NCBI RefSeq assembly: GCF_009870125.1
Contig: NC_046679.1
Coordinates: 8,742,001 to 8,806,000, forward strand
Source of the DNA: Drosophila pseudoobscura
Taxonomy: Eukaryota; Arthropoda; Insecta; Diptera; Drosophilidae
Length of the DNA stretch: 64,000 bases
Direction: 5' to 3'
The notes beneath the pieces are model-generated. The model searched no databases and had not been told where the DNA came from. It worked only from the letters and a program-made list of their open reading frames with translations. Made by a program: the position numbers and the translations under genes. Numbering within the stretch: the first letter of the stretch is position 1; the number at the start of each line of letters is the position of its first letter. This document shows positions 48,601-61,399 of the stretch, piece after piece.

Positions 48601-49183
48601 AATACAAAGTAGTAAATCGAAAACTTGAACCTCAGTGGTGTGCCAAATGTAAATTGATAGCCAAAGGTGTTCCGAATCCAATTGAAAAACTTTCGCGCGC
48701 ACACACACACAAAAACCATTTGTCTCCTCCCACATTAATTCCAAATCAATTAATTTCAATTATTCCAATCGCTCAACGGAATAGAAGCAAGGCGAAAAAA
48801 AAACAACAAAATTATAGTAAAAATAGAAAATGTTCTTCTATGCTTGATTGAATTTGGTTTACGGTCGAAATGTACTCGTCCCGCCTGTCCGTAAACTGTT
48901 TATTGTTTTTCTAATAAATTTCTGTTCGCTAATTTTTAATGTTTTCTGCCAGTTGGCTCCATAAAATATTGCCCGTTTGGACCATAAAGCAAACAAATGT
49001 GAAATAAAAACTATTTTCGACTATAGGCTGGACAAAAGAGCGAACAAATCTGTACAAAAAAGTTGTGCTAAATACGTTATAAATAAAATAAAATTCAAAC
49101 TAAACTTAATAAACTTGGAATCCCACGGGAAGCCGCAAATCCCGACAATTCCTACATAATAAATCACATAAAAACATGCTACA
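45669..49183. other. Intergenic or first-intron DNA
   Basis: About 3.5 kb of AT-rich DNA with scattered GT/CA runs (48396-48420). Short open frames near 46632 and 47760 lack recognisable homology or splice support. If the candidate exon at 45542 is real, this is intronic. Confidence 0.4.
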
Positions 49184-52100
49184 ATGGAGCTGATAAAAAA
49201 GTACAAACAGGGAAAGCTAACAACTGGCGATATACGCAATCTGAACCGTACGTTGATTCATTCTTTTATTCGCTCGGATATACATTTCCTTACATATTCT
49301 ATTAATAATTATGTACAACATTCAAATGGCCCTTAGTCGCCCTTAGTTCTTGGAATATTTTTAGGTAGACCTTCACTGGCCCAAGAAGAAGGTGAAACCT
49401 AAGCTAAAATAAAATCAAAACAACATTTCGAATGTCAAGTTTCAAACAGATATCCAACGACTTCCCAGCCAATGACAGACAGCGTTCGATTCAATTATTG
49501 TAAAACCATTTGTCCATCAGTCACGGTGGCTGCTCTGCAAGGGGCGCGTCTTTCAGCAGCAATAAACAGTCCGAGTAAATTATACGAGTATCTGGCAAAT
49601 GTTTGGAAGCTTCCCAGATGCTTTCACATGTGACAGTGGGGCAAAATCTATTTCTATTTATTTCGAGGTTTTTTGCTAGCTAAGCCAGGGACAACCGTTC
49701 TTAAAAGTGCCCCAGATATCACCTAAGTCCCCCTGGTATAGTGTGCTAAACATTGTGTCTTTTTTATACCCTCAATCGCCTCATCAAAAGGTGCTAAATA
49801 GCCCTAAAGGCTTTACAGAAATTTGCTGATATTAAGTTCGTTTCGGTTGCTTATAAAAATTTTCGCACATTGCTTCCTCTTGGCTCTGACGTTGAAGCCC
49901 CCTGCCCGAAATGTTAATAAACATTCAAGCTGTTGCATCTCTTGGCCCGCTGCTAAGTGGCGGCAAGTGGAAAGTTTGTTTGAGTGGGCGCCATCGAAAA
50001 TACGCATACGCCATGTGGTCCCTGTTAATGGCATTAACAAATTGGGCTACTTAAGTGCAAAACTTCCGGGATCAATTAGATCTGCAAACAAACACTGTAA
50101 GCAGGGGAAATTGCTATCAGCCTTGGCAATGGAAGCTTCCCCAATATTTCTCGATCGTATCTATCGCCTCTATCTGGCAAACCATTTAGTAATGTTTATT
50201 TATAGTTTGCTTTACAAAGCTCCTACTCTTTGGGCCATATTCTGCTGCCAAAACTGGCCGAAAGTGGTTAGCCCCGCTAACGACTCGTGAAACTTCTCGC
50301 TTGCCCGCACCCAGTGCCCAGAAACAGACCCAGACCCAGGCCGGAGCTGAGGGGCGACATGATGTCATGCCACAGAGAGACTGTCCCACTCTCTGGGGGA
50401 TCGTGCAACGCAGTAAATGAGTGCTGGTGTCTGTGCCCATCCGAAAAGCAAACACAAAAAGAACCATTCCGCTTAATGCGTTCAAAGCACTTGGGGCATG
50501 AAAATTGTGGTACCATTCCGTGATCTATACAGCTATGATATACGAGTGTGTATGGGGAAATTGTAAAGCTCGTCTGTCCATAATGGACTGTAAAATGGAA
50601 TTGGTAATATAACATTCGACCGACCCATCATGCGCATATTTTTCCGCATTTCGGAATCGTATATTTTCCCGCGAATCTGTTTGTTGACTCTGCAGTGTAT
50701 GTATTTTGTTCTTTTGTTTTAATTTGTATCCCGAATCATGTGAAATGAAAGCATCAGTGCGAATATTTTTGCATCAATTGAAATGAATTTTATGGGCCAG
50801 CAGTCACGATATCGACGTCATCTTGAATTTGTTCATCGAGAATGATATCATAGCCTCAGATATAACCTCACGCACACACTGAGAATCCCCACAACCTGGG
50901 ACTAGTCCACAGTTAACTGAATCTTACAAACGAAACACAAAAAAAAATGCCAAATAAATTATATGCCCCACCCTCCGCTCCGCTCCAGTCAAAAACATGT
51001 CCAACAAAACATAGCGAGAAAACAATATTTCATCTCGTGTGGCTAACCTTCTACGAGCAGCTTACATACTCGCACAATATTTGATTCGTTCTATGAATAA
51101 CATTAATAATGTCGTAATCCATTGCTGGCAATGCTTTTCATATGATATACTTGATCAACGGCTCCTTGCAGATCCATATACAGTTGATTGTCCAAATATA
51201 GCTCTCTATATACTTGAGCTGTTAATTTACAATTCAAATTTGTCAACAGCGGCTCTTTTGATATGGCAATGTGCATAAAGTGCTTAATAATGGCAGAGGT
51301 TATTTATAGGAATTCATTATCACCATTGGAGATATAACAGAAAGGGGGATCACAAGTTAAATAAATGGAAAGAGTTGATGGGCTTTCGCAGATTAAAGCT
51401 CTCATTATTCGACAATTCAAGGTATCCCTGTAAATATATTCTACCTTTTGGGATACTATTTGATTGTACCAGGGTGATATGGAAGGATTGACAGAGCTCC
51501 CAAGGAGGACTTTGATATATTCATGTATAACCCTTTTTAACAATTTTCCAACACATATTTATCTCCTTGCAGACACCGTGATATGCCTTATGGTATGCAT
51601 TGCAATATTCTCTATAATATGGAGCATTTCGTTGCACATGATATCTGGGGATCTGTACGAGGGAATAGTCAGTGCCAAACTCATTTTCCGTGAGCGCAAC
51701 TTCGATCAAATGGATAACCGCAGCAAGGAGATACTACACCGGGACTATATCAAAGCCACCCAGCAGGCCTATGGGGATAAATATTCCGTTCAGGATGTAA
51801 CACCGGATTCGCTGCAGAGCGATAGCCGTAAGGGATTGCAAGGAAATCTTCTCAGAAGTACATTCTCTAGCGGTATTTTCTTTTGCAGAAACCACAAAGC
51901 CAACCTTCAAGATACCACATATCTACGAGTCGAGGGAGAACCGGCCGCGGTTGGAGCGTTTGATAGCTGAAAACAATGAAGAGAAGGCCTTGACCACAAC
52001 GCTGGCGCCGACTCCCAAGATTGTCTTCAATGCGGAGGCAGATCGCCAGTTCCTGGCCAGCAGTAAGCACTAGACATATCAATCCCTTTTGGTCCTCGGA

Positions 52101-52881
52101 TCTTTCACAAGCAATTCCCTTTAGTGGCCCTGGATACACATGCCACATTTTGGAATCCCGGGATTGGCGCACAATTCGTCTATGCATTTCCTCTTATATC
52201 GGAGATTGTGGCCATCATCTGGACAGCCATGTGTCTGATCTTCCAGACGGGCAGCAAAAAGAGTTCGTGAGTATGATCTTACTATGAAATTCTATGCCGT
52301 AATCAACATCCATCCTACTCCATTTCAGAGTCCTGCCGAAACCCTGGCGCATTGTGGTGCCCTCCATCATAATTTTCTCCGTGATGAGCCTAGGTAGCGT
52401 TCTCTACACTATTCTGACCAACGGACATCTAAAGAAATTGTGCGGACAACTCCGCGAGAATCTCACCGATCCCATTGCCATCAGCTGTGGGGATGCCATC
52501 GCCCTGCTGCGGCCCATCGTGCACGAGCACAATGTCTCCCACGACACGTACCTGCAGCTCTTTCGCTGCAGCTATGTGATTGGTATGGTGCTGTGGATCA
52601 TGGCCCTGCTAGTGATGGTGCTGCGGTTCATCTTCGCCGTGGACTTCCAGCTGGTAGACATCGATGAGATGTTTGATCATAGGCCGAGCACAGATTTCCA
52701 GGCTCCCATTCAGCCCGTCTATAGGGAGGTAGTGCAGCAGAGCAGTCCGCAGCACCAGACACAGATGAGGCCCAGATCCGAGGAGGACTATCAGAGTGCC
52801 AGGTCGCACTTGAGCGATGTGGCGGTGCCGCTTCTCGATGGCCAGCCCCAAGCTTCGGTTGGGGTCACCAGTTTGGCCTAA
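49184..52881 (+). CDS. Unrecognised four-pass membrane protein, 395 aa, five exons
   Basis: I do not recognise the family. Exons 49184-49247, 51573-51827, 51889-52062, 52125-52266 and 52329-52881 join in phase (1188 nt). The short N-terminus MELIKKYKQGKLTTGD leads into a helix at about residues 24-46 (ICLMVCIAIFSIIWSISLHM). A polar segment of about 130 residues follows. Further helices lie at about 182-205 (FVYAFPLISEIVAIIWTAMC), 219-243 (IVVPSIIIFSVMSLGSVLYT) and 290-312 (YVIGMVLWIMALLVMVLRFI). The loop between helices 3 and 4 contains two cysteines and two N-glycosylation sequons (NLT, NVS), suggesting it is extracellular and both ends are cytosolic. The C-tail is Gln/Ser-rich. The topology resembles small tetraspan families such as TMEM179, but no motif proves that. 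The first intron is 2.3 kb. Confidence 0.75.
49248..51572 (+). other. First intron of the four-pass membrane protein gene
   Basis: A 2.3 kb intron between a GTACGT donor and a CTTGCAG acceptor. It holds a GC-richer block at about 50280-50420 with short palindromes. No gene is seen. Confidence 0.6.
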
Positions 52882-53474
52882 AGGGTGGCAAAACGAATGG
52901 CAATCTCAGGTTTATATTTATTTTTATATACGAAGTCAAGTCCTAGGGAATAGCTGGAAATAGGGGTAATCATTTGTCCCTTTTGTCCAGAATTTAGTCT
53001 AAATTTTAGCGTTCTCCCATAGAGGAGTCTAAGCGAACTCGTGCCTCGAAGTCAGAATTAAATAGTTTAGAAAATGTCGCCTTACCTAAGGAACAAAGTG
53101 GATTTGTTGGACGATTTCAGTGTCAATTTAATGGCTCTTGATATAAAGATATTTTAGCATACTTTCAGGCATCAACATAAATACATATATGTATGTATCA
53201 TTCATTAATTTGGATCCGTTAGTTTCGAATCTCGTTAAAGACCTTTATTTAACTTTTAACATTTCAATCCATCCAAAGCCGACAATCTCCAAAAGCTAAG
53301 CGACATTCCCTAGTCGGTCGATCGACTATAATCTTTTAAAAGAAACAATAACCGTAGAGTTTTTTTGTTTTATTGAAAATGCAATAATATTCTAACCGTC
53401 TGACAACCGAAAAACTGTGCAAATAAAATACAAATGTTATGTATACGAAGGATCAAGCTGTGTTTGTCTAGGAT
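52882..53474. other. Convergent 3' ends of the membrane protein and ALDH genes
   Basis: About 590 bp separate the two stop codons of converging genes. An AATAAA for the rightward gene lies near 53421 and a reverse-strand AATAAA near 53369, so the transcripts may overlap. Confidence 0.45.
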
Positions 53475-56384
53475 CTAGAGCAGCTTCATGGTGATGGTCT
53501 TGGTCTCCAGATAGTTGTCCAAGCCATCCTTTCCCAGTTCGCGACCAATGCCAGAGTGTTTGTAGCCACCGAAGGGCGTCTGTGGGAGCACGGCATCGTA
53601 GCAGTTGATCCAGACGGAGCCGGCGTCCACATTGTTGGCGAACTTCAGTGCCTTGTTGATGTCATTGGTGATGATGCCGGCGGCCAGACCGTACTGGACA
53701 TTATTGGCCCGATCAATGATCTCGTCGAGGCTGCTAAACTTGAAGATCGACTGAACGGGTCCAAAGATCTGTCGGCATGAAAGTGAACCCATTAAAGGAT
53801 GATTTTGTAAAGAGGATCTCAATGTACGTACCTCCTCTTGGGCAATCTTCATGTTATCCTTCACATCGGAGAAGACAGTGGGTTCGATGAAGAAGCCAAC
53901 ATTGCCGATCCGCTTGCCGCCAGCCTGGAGCTTGGCGCCCTCCTTCTGACCGCTCTCAATGTAGCCCAGGACTTTGGTGAACATCTCCTGATCGATCTGG
54001 GGACCCTGCTGTACGTTCTCCTCGAAAGGATTGCCCACCTTGCGGGCCTTGGCCTTGGCAGCGGCCTTCTCCACGAACTTGTCGTAGATCTTCTCGTGCA
54101 CATAAGTGCGACTGCCGGCGCAACAGCTCTGGCCGTGATTGGAGAACAGAGCCTCATGTGTGGTCTCCACAGCGAAGTCAACTAAAAGGATCAAATATGC
54201 GTTAAGGCCAGAAGAAGATAGGGAATCAAGGCGGTACTTACTGTCCGCATCATCGAATACCACGACTGGACTCTTGCCGCCCAGCTCCAGGGACACCCTC
54301 TTGAGGTTGGACTTGGCCGCTGCCTGCATCACGATGCGACCAATGTCCACGGAGCCGGTGAATGCCACCTTGGCGATGTCCGGATGCTCACTGATGGCCG
54401 CTCCAGCTGTGGGCCCGAATCCATTGATGATGTTGATGACACCCGCTGGGAAGCCCGCCTCCTTGGTCAGGGCAGCCATGTGCAGGGCGGTGAGGGGCGT
54501 TTGCTCCGCCGGCTTCATGATGATGGTGCAGCCCACGGCCAGGGCGGGACCCCACTTCCAGGCCAGCATCAGCAGAGGGTAGTTCCAGGGAATGATCTGG
54601 CCCACAACGCCCACGGGCTCCTTGCGGGTCATCGAGGTGAAACCTCCAGCGGGAATGGTGTCGCCAAAGAACTTGTCGGTCCAGCCGGCATAGTACTGAA
54701 GCGTCAGGATCGAGTACGTGACATCGAAGAGGGCCTCAGCATAGGGTTTGCCATTGTCCTGGGTCTCCAGGCTGGCCAGAAACTCCTTGTCGCGCTCCAT
54801 CAGTGCGCAGAGCCTAGAATGTTGTTATGATTAATGGAAACTGATTCTGGACAAGAGGGGCTGGGTATATATTTACTTGTTAATCAGATTAGTGCGCTGC
54901 AGGGGACTCAACTTGCGCCAATCGGAGTTGCGATGGAAGGCCTTCTTGGCCGCAATCACTGCCAGATCCACATCAGCCTTGAACAAAGATAATTCACATT
55001 AGTTCGGGTGCCTTATAAATAAAGAGCTTTGACTCACTTTGTCTCCTTCGGCCACTTTGACGATTTCCTTGCCAGTGGCTGGGTTGGATGTGGCAAAGGT
55101 TTTGCCAGAGACGGCATCCACAAACTCATTGTTGATGAAGAGCTGCAGTGGGAATGAATGAAGGAATAGAAGGCTATGAATGTGCAGTCATCAAAGGACC
55201 CATTACCCAACCTCACAGTGATGGGGCTGGCAGTTTGCAAAACTATGATTAGATCTGCTCATACTCCTACCCAATCTGGAGCGATGGTATGCCAGTAATT
55301 GGTGCAATTTGAGCATCGCTCTCTCTCTGATTATAATCTCAGGGATAACAACCTTTGTGTGCCCCAACAAGTTGTCAGCACTTTGATTGCCCCATTTCAA
55401 TTTTCCAAACGACACGCGACAATGTAAGCAATGTAATATTTAAGTTCCGTCACGATCCCAAACTGTCAACTTTACGAACAAACAAAACTGTTGACATAAC
55501 AAAGTCATCTCGTTTTAGGTGGTATTTGGAAGTGATTCAAAGTTATAATGGAACATTAACAGATATAAATAAATGCTTTTATCGGGATTTGAGGGCTGAG
55601 GGTTCATAAAGAACATTGGATTGAATCAGATGAAATGGATTCAATTGGATGAAAGTCACTTGAGTTGGGGGAGAGTTATATTTGTAACAAAATCTATTAC
55701 TTTCATTGCTCGGGAGAAAAGAAAACCCAGATTCGATCAGAAAGTGTATTCAAATTCGAGAGCATTCGATAGATGAGTTGGTATTTCATGACAGCAAGAT
55801 AATACTCTGACCCTATTCACTCTGTGTCCTATAAGAGATCTGCTCGCACCACCTTATAATCCCATTAGGTATATACAAAAAGGTGGTGTCAAAGTCTCCT
55901 CCGTATCAGTGTCTTCGAATAACAGCATAGGACCCCCTAAACTTTGTGTATTGTTATCAGTATTGTTTGCTCCAGAAGACCACATCATTATTATCGCCGG
56001 AGCAATGGCAGATTTGTTTATTGAGTGTCAAACAGCAGAGTAGATTACGACCAGAACAGAACACCCTGTATGTGGGTATGTCTCGCTGACCCACACGTAA
56101 ATCAAAGAGAAAAATTCGAAAATTGCGACACAAACTAGTTCGAAACAAGTTGGTTTTCCATTAGAAGCACGATGGAGTTTGGGTTTTATTCGCGTATATG
56201 TATGTAGTACTTATTATCTGAAGTTTGTTTAAGTTGTTCCAGCAGGCATAAACAGGTGTAAGGCTGTTTAATCAATTGCAAAACACTTATTGCATACAAA
56301 ATGCAATTGGCAACAAAATATAATGTATTCTACTATATATGTACTCACTTTTGTGTACTTGGGCTTTGTGTTGGGATCGGCCAT
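53475..56384 (-). CDS. Cytosolic ALDH1-type aldehyde dehydrogenase, 485 aa, six exons
   Basis: Class 1 aldehyde dehydrogenases oxidise aldehydes to carboxylates with NAD+. Exons are 56349-56384, 55038-55142, 54877-54977, 54242-54813, 53832-54181 and 53475-53768 (1458 nt). The 12-codon first exon ([12 protein letters not shown]) lies 1.2 kb upstream and has no targeting peptide, so a cytosolic location is inferred. Landmarks are [20 protein letters not shown], the nucleotide-binding [14 protein letters not shown] and FTGSVDIGR, the catalytic Glu in LELGGKSP (about residue 257) and the catalytic Cys in [10 protein letters not shown] (about 291). The C-terminal region [14 protein letters not shown] is the conserved oligomerisation tail. 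It probably corresponds to D. melanogaster CG31075, from memory. The exon at 54242 ends after DDAD and reads through to a false frame if not spliced. Confidence 0.93.
55143..56348 (-). other. First intron of the ALDH gene
   Basis: A 1.2 kb intron after the 36-nt first coding exon. No other gene was recognised in it. Confidence 0.7.
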
Positions 56385-57221
56385 ACTGATGGAGAATGTA
56401 TATAAACTGCTGCTGGCACCGAGGACTGGAGCTAAAGTGGAGGAGAGCTTCTGTCGCGAAACTGAAACTGAAAAAGCTACCAGATGCTGCTTTTATAGGC
56501 TTCCATCGCTGCTATCAGAGTTTCTGTTTTCTGATTGTCCGTTTATTTCTGTTTTTGCCGGCCGGCAGGCTGAAAGACAGACACATACTCGTATTATTTA
56601 TTTGCACCCTATAATGATATGAATCGCGTAGGGCATGTGGGTTTTCTAAGCCTGTTTGTTAAGGGTTCATGTCCTAGGTGAATTTGAAGCAACTTTCCCC
56701 TCAGACTCCCACCTATCTAGATTGTTCTTCCCAAATACATTTATATAATTAATTGTGGATTTTCGTAAGGCATCTTAGATAAAGGTACTCTTAATTCATT
56801 ACCTCAATAACTGGTCATATATTCATTGCAGTGCATTCCAAATTCGTTGTAGCTTAGGCTCTCAAAGTTTTTGTAGACTCCTTTACGGATTGTGTTTTAT
56901 CATCAAATTCATTTTACGCTCAATTTCTTCATCTGGAATGCAAGCTTTCGTGAGGTTTTTGTCTTGGCTAAGTCTCAAACGTTATTCATTGTTGGTTCTC
57001 GTCCCGGCTTTAGTCTTATACGTTTGTTCTTATACAGGGTGCATATTTTAAAGATATCTTATTGAATATATAGAAAAACGAGCTCTATAAAATTTAAACT
57101 GATTTATTTAATATAAATAACAATATATTCTTTAGTTTTACACAACCACAAACAAAACCCATCTATAGATATTCTGTTTAGGATAACAAATTCATTTAGA
57201 AGATTCTATCGAATAGTCGTA
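56385..57221. other. ALDH upstream region
   Basis: AT-rich DNA holding the ALDH promoter and the 3' end of the next gene. I see no coding sequence. Confidence 0.5.
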
Positions 57222-57960
57222 TCAAAAGCTCGTTGTTTTTATCAGCTGCTTGCCATAGCTTTTGATGGGAAAACTCTCGTACTGATAGGTGCGTTGCACC
57301 AGACCATGATCCAGAAATTTCAGTTTGTTCAGCGACTGTGCAATGTAATTGCTGCGTGGAATGAGAAGACAATGAACTGACAACTCAGATCCCAGAATAG
57401 AAGAGGGGTCTATCCTACCTGTAGTACTCGTAGTCGTAGCGCAAGTACCCAGAGAACGGCTGAAGCTCGAGGCCATCTGGACAAATGGGATTGCCGTGGA
57501 GGCTCAGGTACTGCAGGTTGGGAAATAGTCGTCGGATAAGTCGCATTGTTGAGGGCAGGTCACTGAACTGCAATGCCAAACGCGTGTAAGAGACTCTGTT
57601 ACGAAGAAGGAAAGGACCCTACCTCATTCTTGTTCAGCATGAGCACCTCCAGCTGTGGCAGGGGTTGTGTCAATGTCCGTAGTCGTGCCTCGTGTAGCCG
57701 ATTGTTGTCCAGCACCAAATGACGCAGCTGCTCGAACTCCGCCAGCCAGGACAGATCCTTCAGGCAGTTATAGCTCAGGTCTAGCAGCTCCACGTGCTCC
57801 GCATGGCGCTTGACCAGCTCTAGGGGCAGTGATCGGAGATTCTGCTGCACCAAAATGAGCTAAATTTTTGGGCGATTGTGTCTCGTTCGACTCGTAATCA
57901 CTCAAAGATAAACCAAAATAATTACCCTACCTGACTGTCGTTGTGTTGGAACGTTTGCAT
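57222..57960 (-). CDS. Small leucine-rich-repeat protein, LRMDA/C10orf11-like, 181 aa
   Basis: Exons 57931-57960, 57623-57859, 57419-57567 and 57222-57351 join in phase (546 nt). The first exon encodes MQTFQHNDSQ and follows an in-frame stop. Leucine-rich repeats are visible as VELLDLSYNCLKDLSWL, LRHLVLDNNRL, LEVLMLNKNE and LQYLSLHGNPICPDGLEL, ending in an LRR-cap-like LNKLKFLDH segment. Order, spacing and the cap match the vertebrate melanocyte differentiation-associated protein LRMDA (C10orf11), a Rab-binding adaptor of melanosome maturation. A fly role is unknown to me. The family call is from motif memory. Confidence 0.78.
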
Positions 57961-58327
57961 TGCCTCCAGATTTCGTATCTACTGCGAGAGATCTTCTATT
58001 GTGGGATGGGAGTGCGGGCGAGCTTTCGGATACCTTTTCGGCGATCGTCTGAGGCACAACTGAGACGAGCCCCGTCGCTCATTTGCAGCAGTTGATAGCA
58101 GAGACGAATGCTTTTGTTTTTGCGTATTTACTTTTACTTTTTTTTTTTCATACCCTGTACGATGCCATGTGCAAAGGATGTGTGTGTTTTATAGAGGCTC
58201 AGAGTCTCTTTGCTTACCTTACTTTTCATTGGGGCTAGTCAAATAGTCATAAGCATACCTCTAAAGTCTACCGGCTGGCTGAGTACCATACTTCACTGGA
58301 TAGCATTAGGCAAAGTTCCTTTTACAA

Positions 58328-58392
58328 ATTTTATATTAAATTATATATTAAATTATTAAATTATATATTAAATTATTTATATTAAATCGTAA
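58328..58392. repeat. AT-rich minisatellite
   Basis: ATTAAATTATAT-type units are repeated about five times with small changes. Confidence 0.75.
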
Positions 58393-60934
58393 CCGCAATA
58401 TACAAAAATATTACAAAATTTGTAGGAACGAAATCTAGGTAATTATTTTTGTATTTTATGGAATTATATGTTAAGATACTCTACGTTTATTCATTGTAAG
58501 AATTGTAAGAATCCAAAAATGTGTATTTATTCACTTTAGCTATTTGCTCTTTCTTAATTCTTGTTTTTTTTAAGAAGAAGAAGACACATCAAAAAACTTC
58601 ACCAGGGGTATTCCGCAAGTCGATCCCCAGGCCCTTATCAGGCCTACCTACATACTCCGTATACTCTTCGTAAGTATGTGTTTTATTTTGTTTGGCTTCT
58701 GCGCAGCTGTTTGGTTGTTACTTTTCCCTCCTCTTTCGTTGCTTACAGATGCGGGAGGGTAGGAGCAGGTAGAGGGGGAGGCGAAGTACTGATAAGCCGG
58801 CAGGCAAAAGCTGACATGTAGAGGGCGCCAGCGAATATTAGTGATCGCATATGAAGTACATACATTATACGACAAGTGCTCCCGCGGCAACGTCGATGCT
58901 CGATGTCCGCATGAAATGCTGTCAGAAATTCCAAAATGTTTTGTTTTTTGCACAAATCCTTCGACTGCGCTTTAACCACTTTGACCACGACTGGATTTGG
59001 TCAAGTGGTGGTGGTGCCTGGTGGTGGCCTGGCGATAAGTGCTCCACAATGGCAGAGTGCGGGCAAATATATTTTTAATTGCCAGTTAGGCTGGCAAACA
59101 GAAATGACGGCCCACAAGCGCAAGAGTCCGAATGAAAAGGCAAAACGAAAAGACTACAGCGGCCTGACAAGCAATTTTCACTGCAAATGGCTAACGAATT
59201 GGTAGCGAAGAGAGAGAAGGAGAGGCGGGGGATGGACAAACTAGTGCCAAACAATAGGAGATGACAGCATAAATAAACAAGCTGCGAGATACAAATTACG
59301 GCTCACAGCATTTAGCCAGGCACTTAATTCAATGAAACCCAAACCATGCGCTCAATCTCACTCCCAGCAGCCAGAGATACAGACACCGATATACGAGATA
59401 GATGCGTCTGGGCCTCGGTAAAAGTAATCGATTTGCCAGTTGCCTTTGTCATCAGACCTTTGAGGTGGCTGACAGCCGTGCCATCCGTGGCGACAGCTCC
59501 CTTAACCCTTCCTGGGGCACTCACTCTGCCATTTGGACCGCCTGTCAGTGACACTCGAAGCGTATAGCTCTTTTGTCCGCTAACCATCTTATTATTTCCC
59601 CTGCGTGCACTCCACTTTTGCTTGGTAATAAGTGTGGTACGCATGCACGTCTATGCCTCTATATATAGGCCTTTGATTGCTGGTCGTTTCAATAGGCATT
59701 ATAATTCAATGTCAACACTGAATTGACCGTTGTGGAAGACCATTATTCCGCAGCCAGTGATCTTCAATAGGGCAACCTTTGACGCTCAAGGGTATAGACA
59801 TATGAGAGCTGGACTGAGAAATGGACTCGAAATAAGTTTTATGGATCCTCTTCCTTAAACGCGTCAGAAGTCTCCCCGAAACTCCTTTCTTGAAGTATGC
59901 GGCGCAATTAAGTTGTATTTTTACCTGCCACTTTGATGACTAATCCACAGCACTTAATTCTGTGGCTATACTCGTATAAAGGAATAGAATAATTTGGGAC
60001 CCATCCCCAAAATCCAATTTGCTTTGACCGCCGCATTAGCCTCATTAACATCACCATAGAGACCCGCCGGCCACCCACCACCCACCACCCACCTGAAGCA
60101 CTCTTAGTGCCATCCAACCACCCAACCACCCGGAGAAATAAAAAAGTACTCGACTTGCTCCAGTTTTAATTACTTCCCACAGGCCGTTGCCGATGATGGT
60201 GTTACTTGCATAAAAACCAAGACGGGGATGGGACTGGGATGATGAGTGAGGAGTGATGAGGGGAAGCTCGATAATTGTGCTAAAATCGAATGACCTTGAC
60301 GGGTGGGACACCCCTCGCGGCGGCTGGTGCGAAACCTGGTCAACTAACCTGGTGTTTGCCTCTAATTAACGAGATAATCGACGGTGCTGCTGCCTCCGAT
60401 CGCGATTATCACTGTAATCATCATCGTTATGCAGCTCCGGGGCAAAACCATTTAGCCGAGCGATTTGTCAACGCATCTTTGGGGCACCTGGCCAAGAGTG
60501 GACGTGGATGGCAGATGGAGAGCACGGAGTCTGGCCAGTGAGGAGGCGGAGGCGGCGACATTCATTCGCCATTTGTCATAATTTTACCCCCATGTAGGTT
60601 GAAGCGTTTAAGTAAATGTATAACACACATTTTTCGGATAAATTTAGCCTTTTTTTTGCCATGATTTGCATCTTTCCGCTTTGCTCTTCCTTTCCGAAAA
60701 TTTGTGGTAAAAGTAAAAATACACTTTTGTTGGAGTGAAATGAAATCTAAAATGATTTTGCCAAAAGGTATTTCTAGGAATTATTTCAATCATTTGAGGT
60801 GGATGTGAAATTGATAAATCTAAAGTTCATTTGTGGTTAGAAAGAGAAGGAAACTGCGTAAGGGTTTCGTTTGAAGCAGTATTCATTCATTGAGTCGTTA
60901 TTGGTTCTGTGTGAGATTTCTTACAGTCGGAGCT

Positions 60935-61399
60935 TCATCTCTCACTGTATTTCAGCCTTCTTTTGGGCAACAATTGACAGAGGCTTGTTTCTATTTTTAT
61001 CATCATTTGACCTACGCATTCTGTTGGCCCAATCGTCCATCTGCGGAATGCTCTTTTCGAATGCCATTGGCCAACTAATCGACTTGTGGGTTCACATCTC
61101 AATGACAAAGCCCCAAAGCTTCTGCGTTTTTGTTGCCGTTGCTGTGCGTGGCACTTGAGTGCAACAAGTGGCACGTCGTCGAGTGGAGCATCCCGAGCGA
61201 GCTCTGGCCCATCTATGCTGAGCTCCTCGATTGGAAATACCCCCGACTCGGCGGCAATGTCAATGGAGCAGCAAGCACCAGCGAAGGGCACGAGAAGTGA
61301 AGCCAATGCCAAGAGGCGAAGGGTAAGGCGATCGGCGCGAATCAATGGATGTCTGGCTGTGGCTACTGCACAGGTGACCTGATTTTCGGGTTTCATCAC
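60935..61399 (-). CDS. Doubtful 154-codon frame with a signal-like segment
   Basis: A single open frame on the minus strand contains a hydrophobic run, LRLLALASLLVPFAGACC, about 28 residues from the first Met, followed by a polar region with basic pairs (KRR). The hydrophobic part resembles a signal peptide and the basic pairs resemble prohormone cleavage sites. No known family is recognised, the Met is far from the hydrophobic core, and the opposite strand is also open. Probably chance. Confidence 0.15.
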   Translation of the reverse strand: MMKPENQVTCAVATARHPLIRADRLTLRLLALASLLVPFAGACCSIDIAAESGVFPIEELSIDGPELARDAPLDDVPLVALKCHAQQRQQKRRSFGALSLRCEPTSRLVGQWHSKRAFRRWTIGPTECVGQMMIKIETSLCQLLPKRRLKYSER

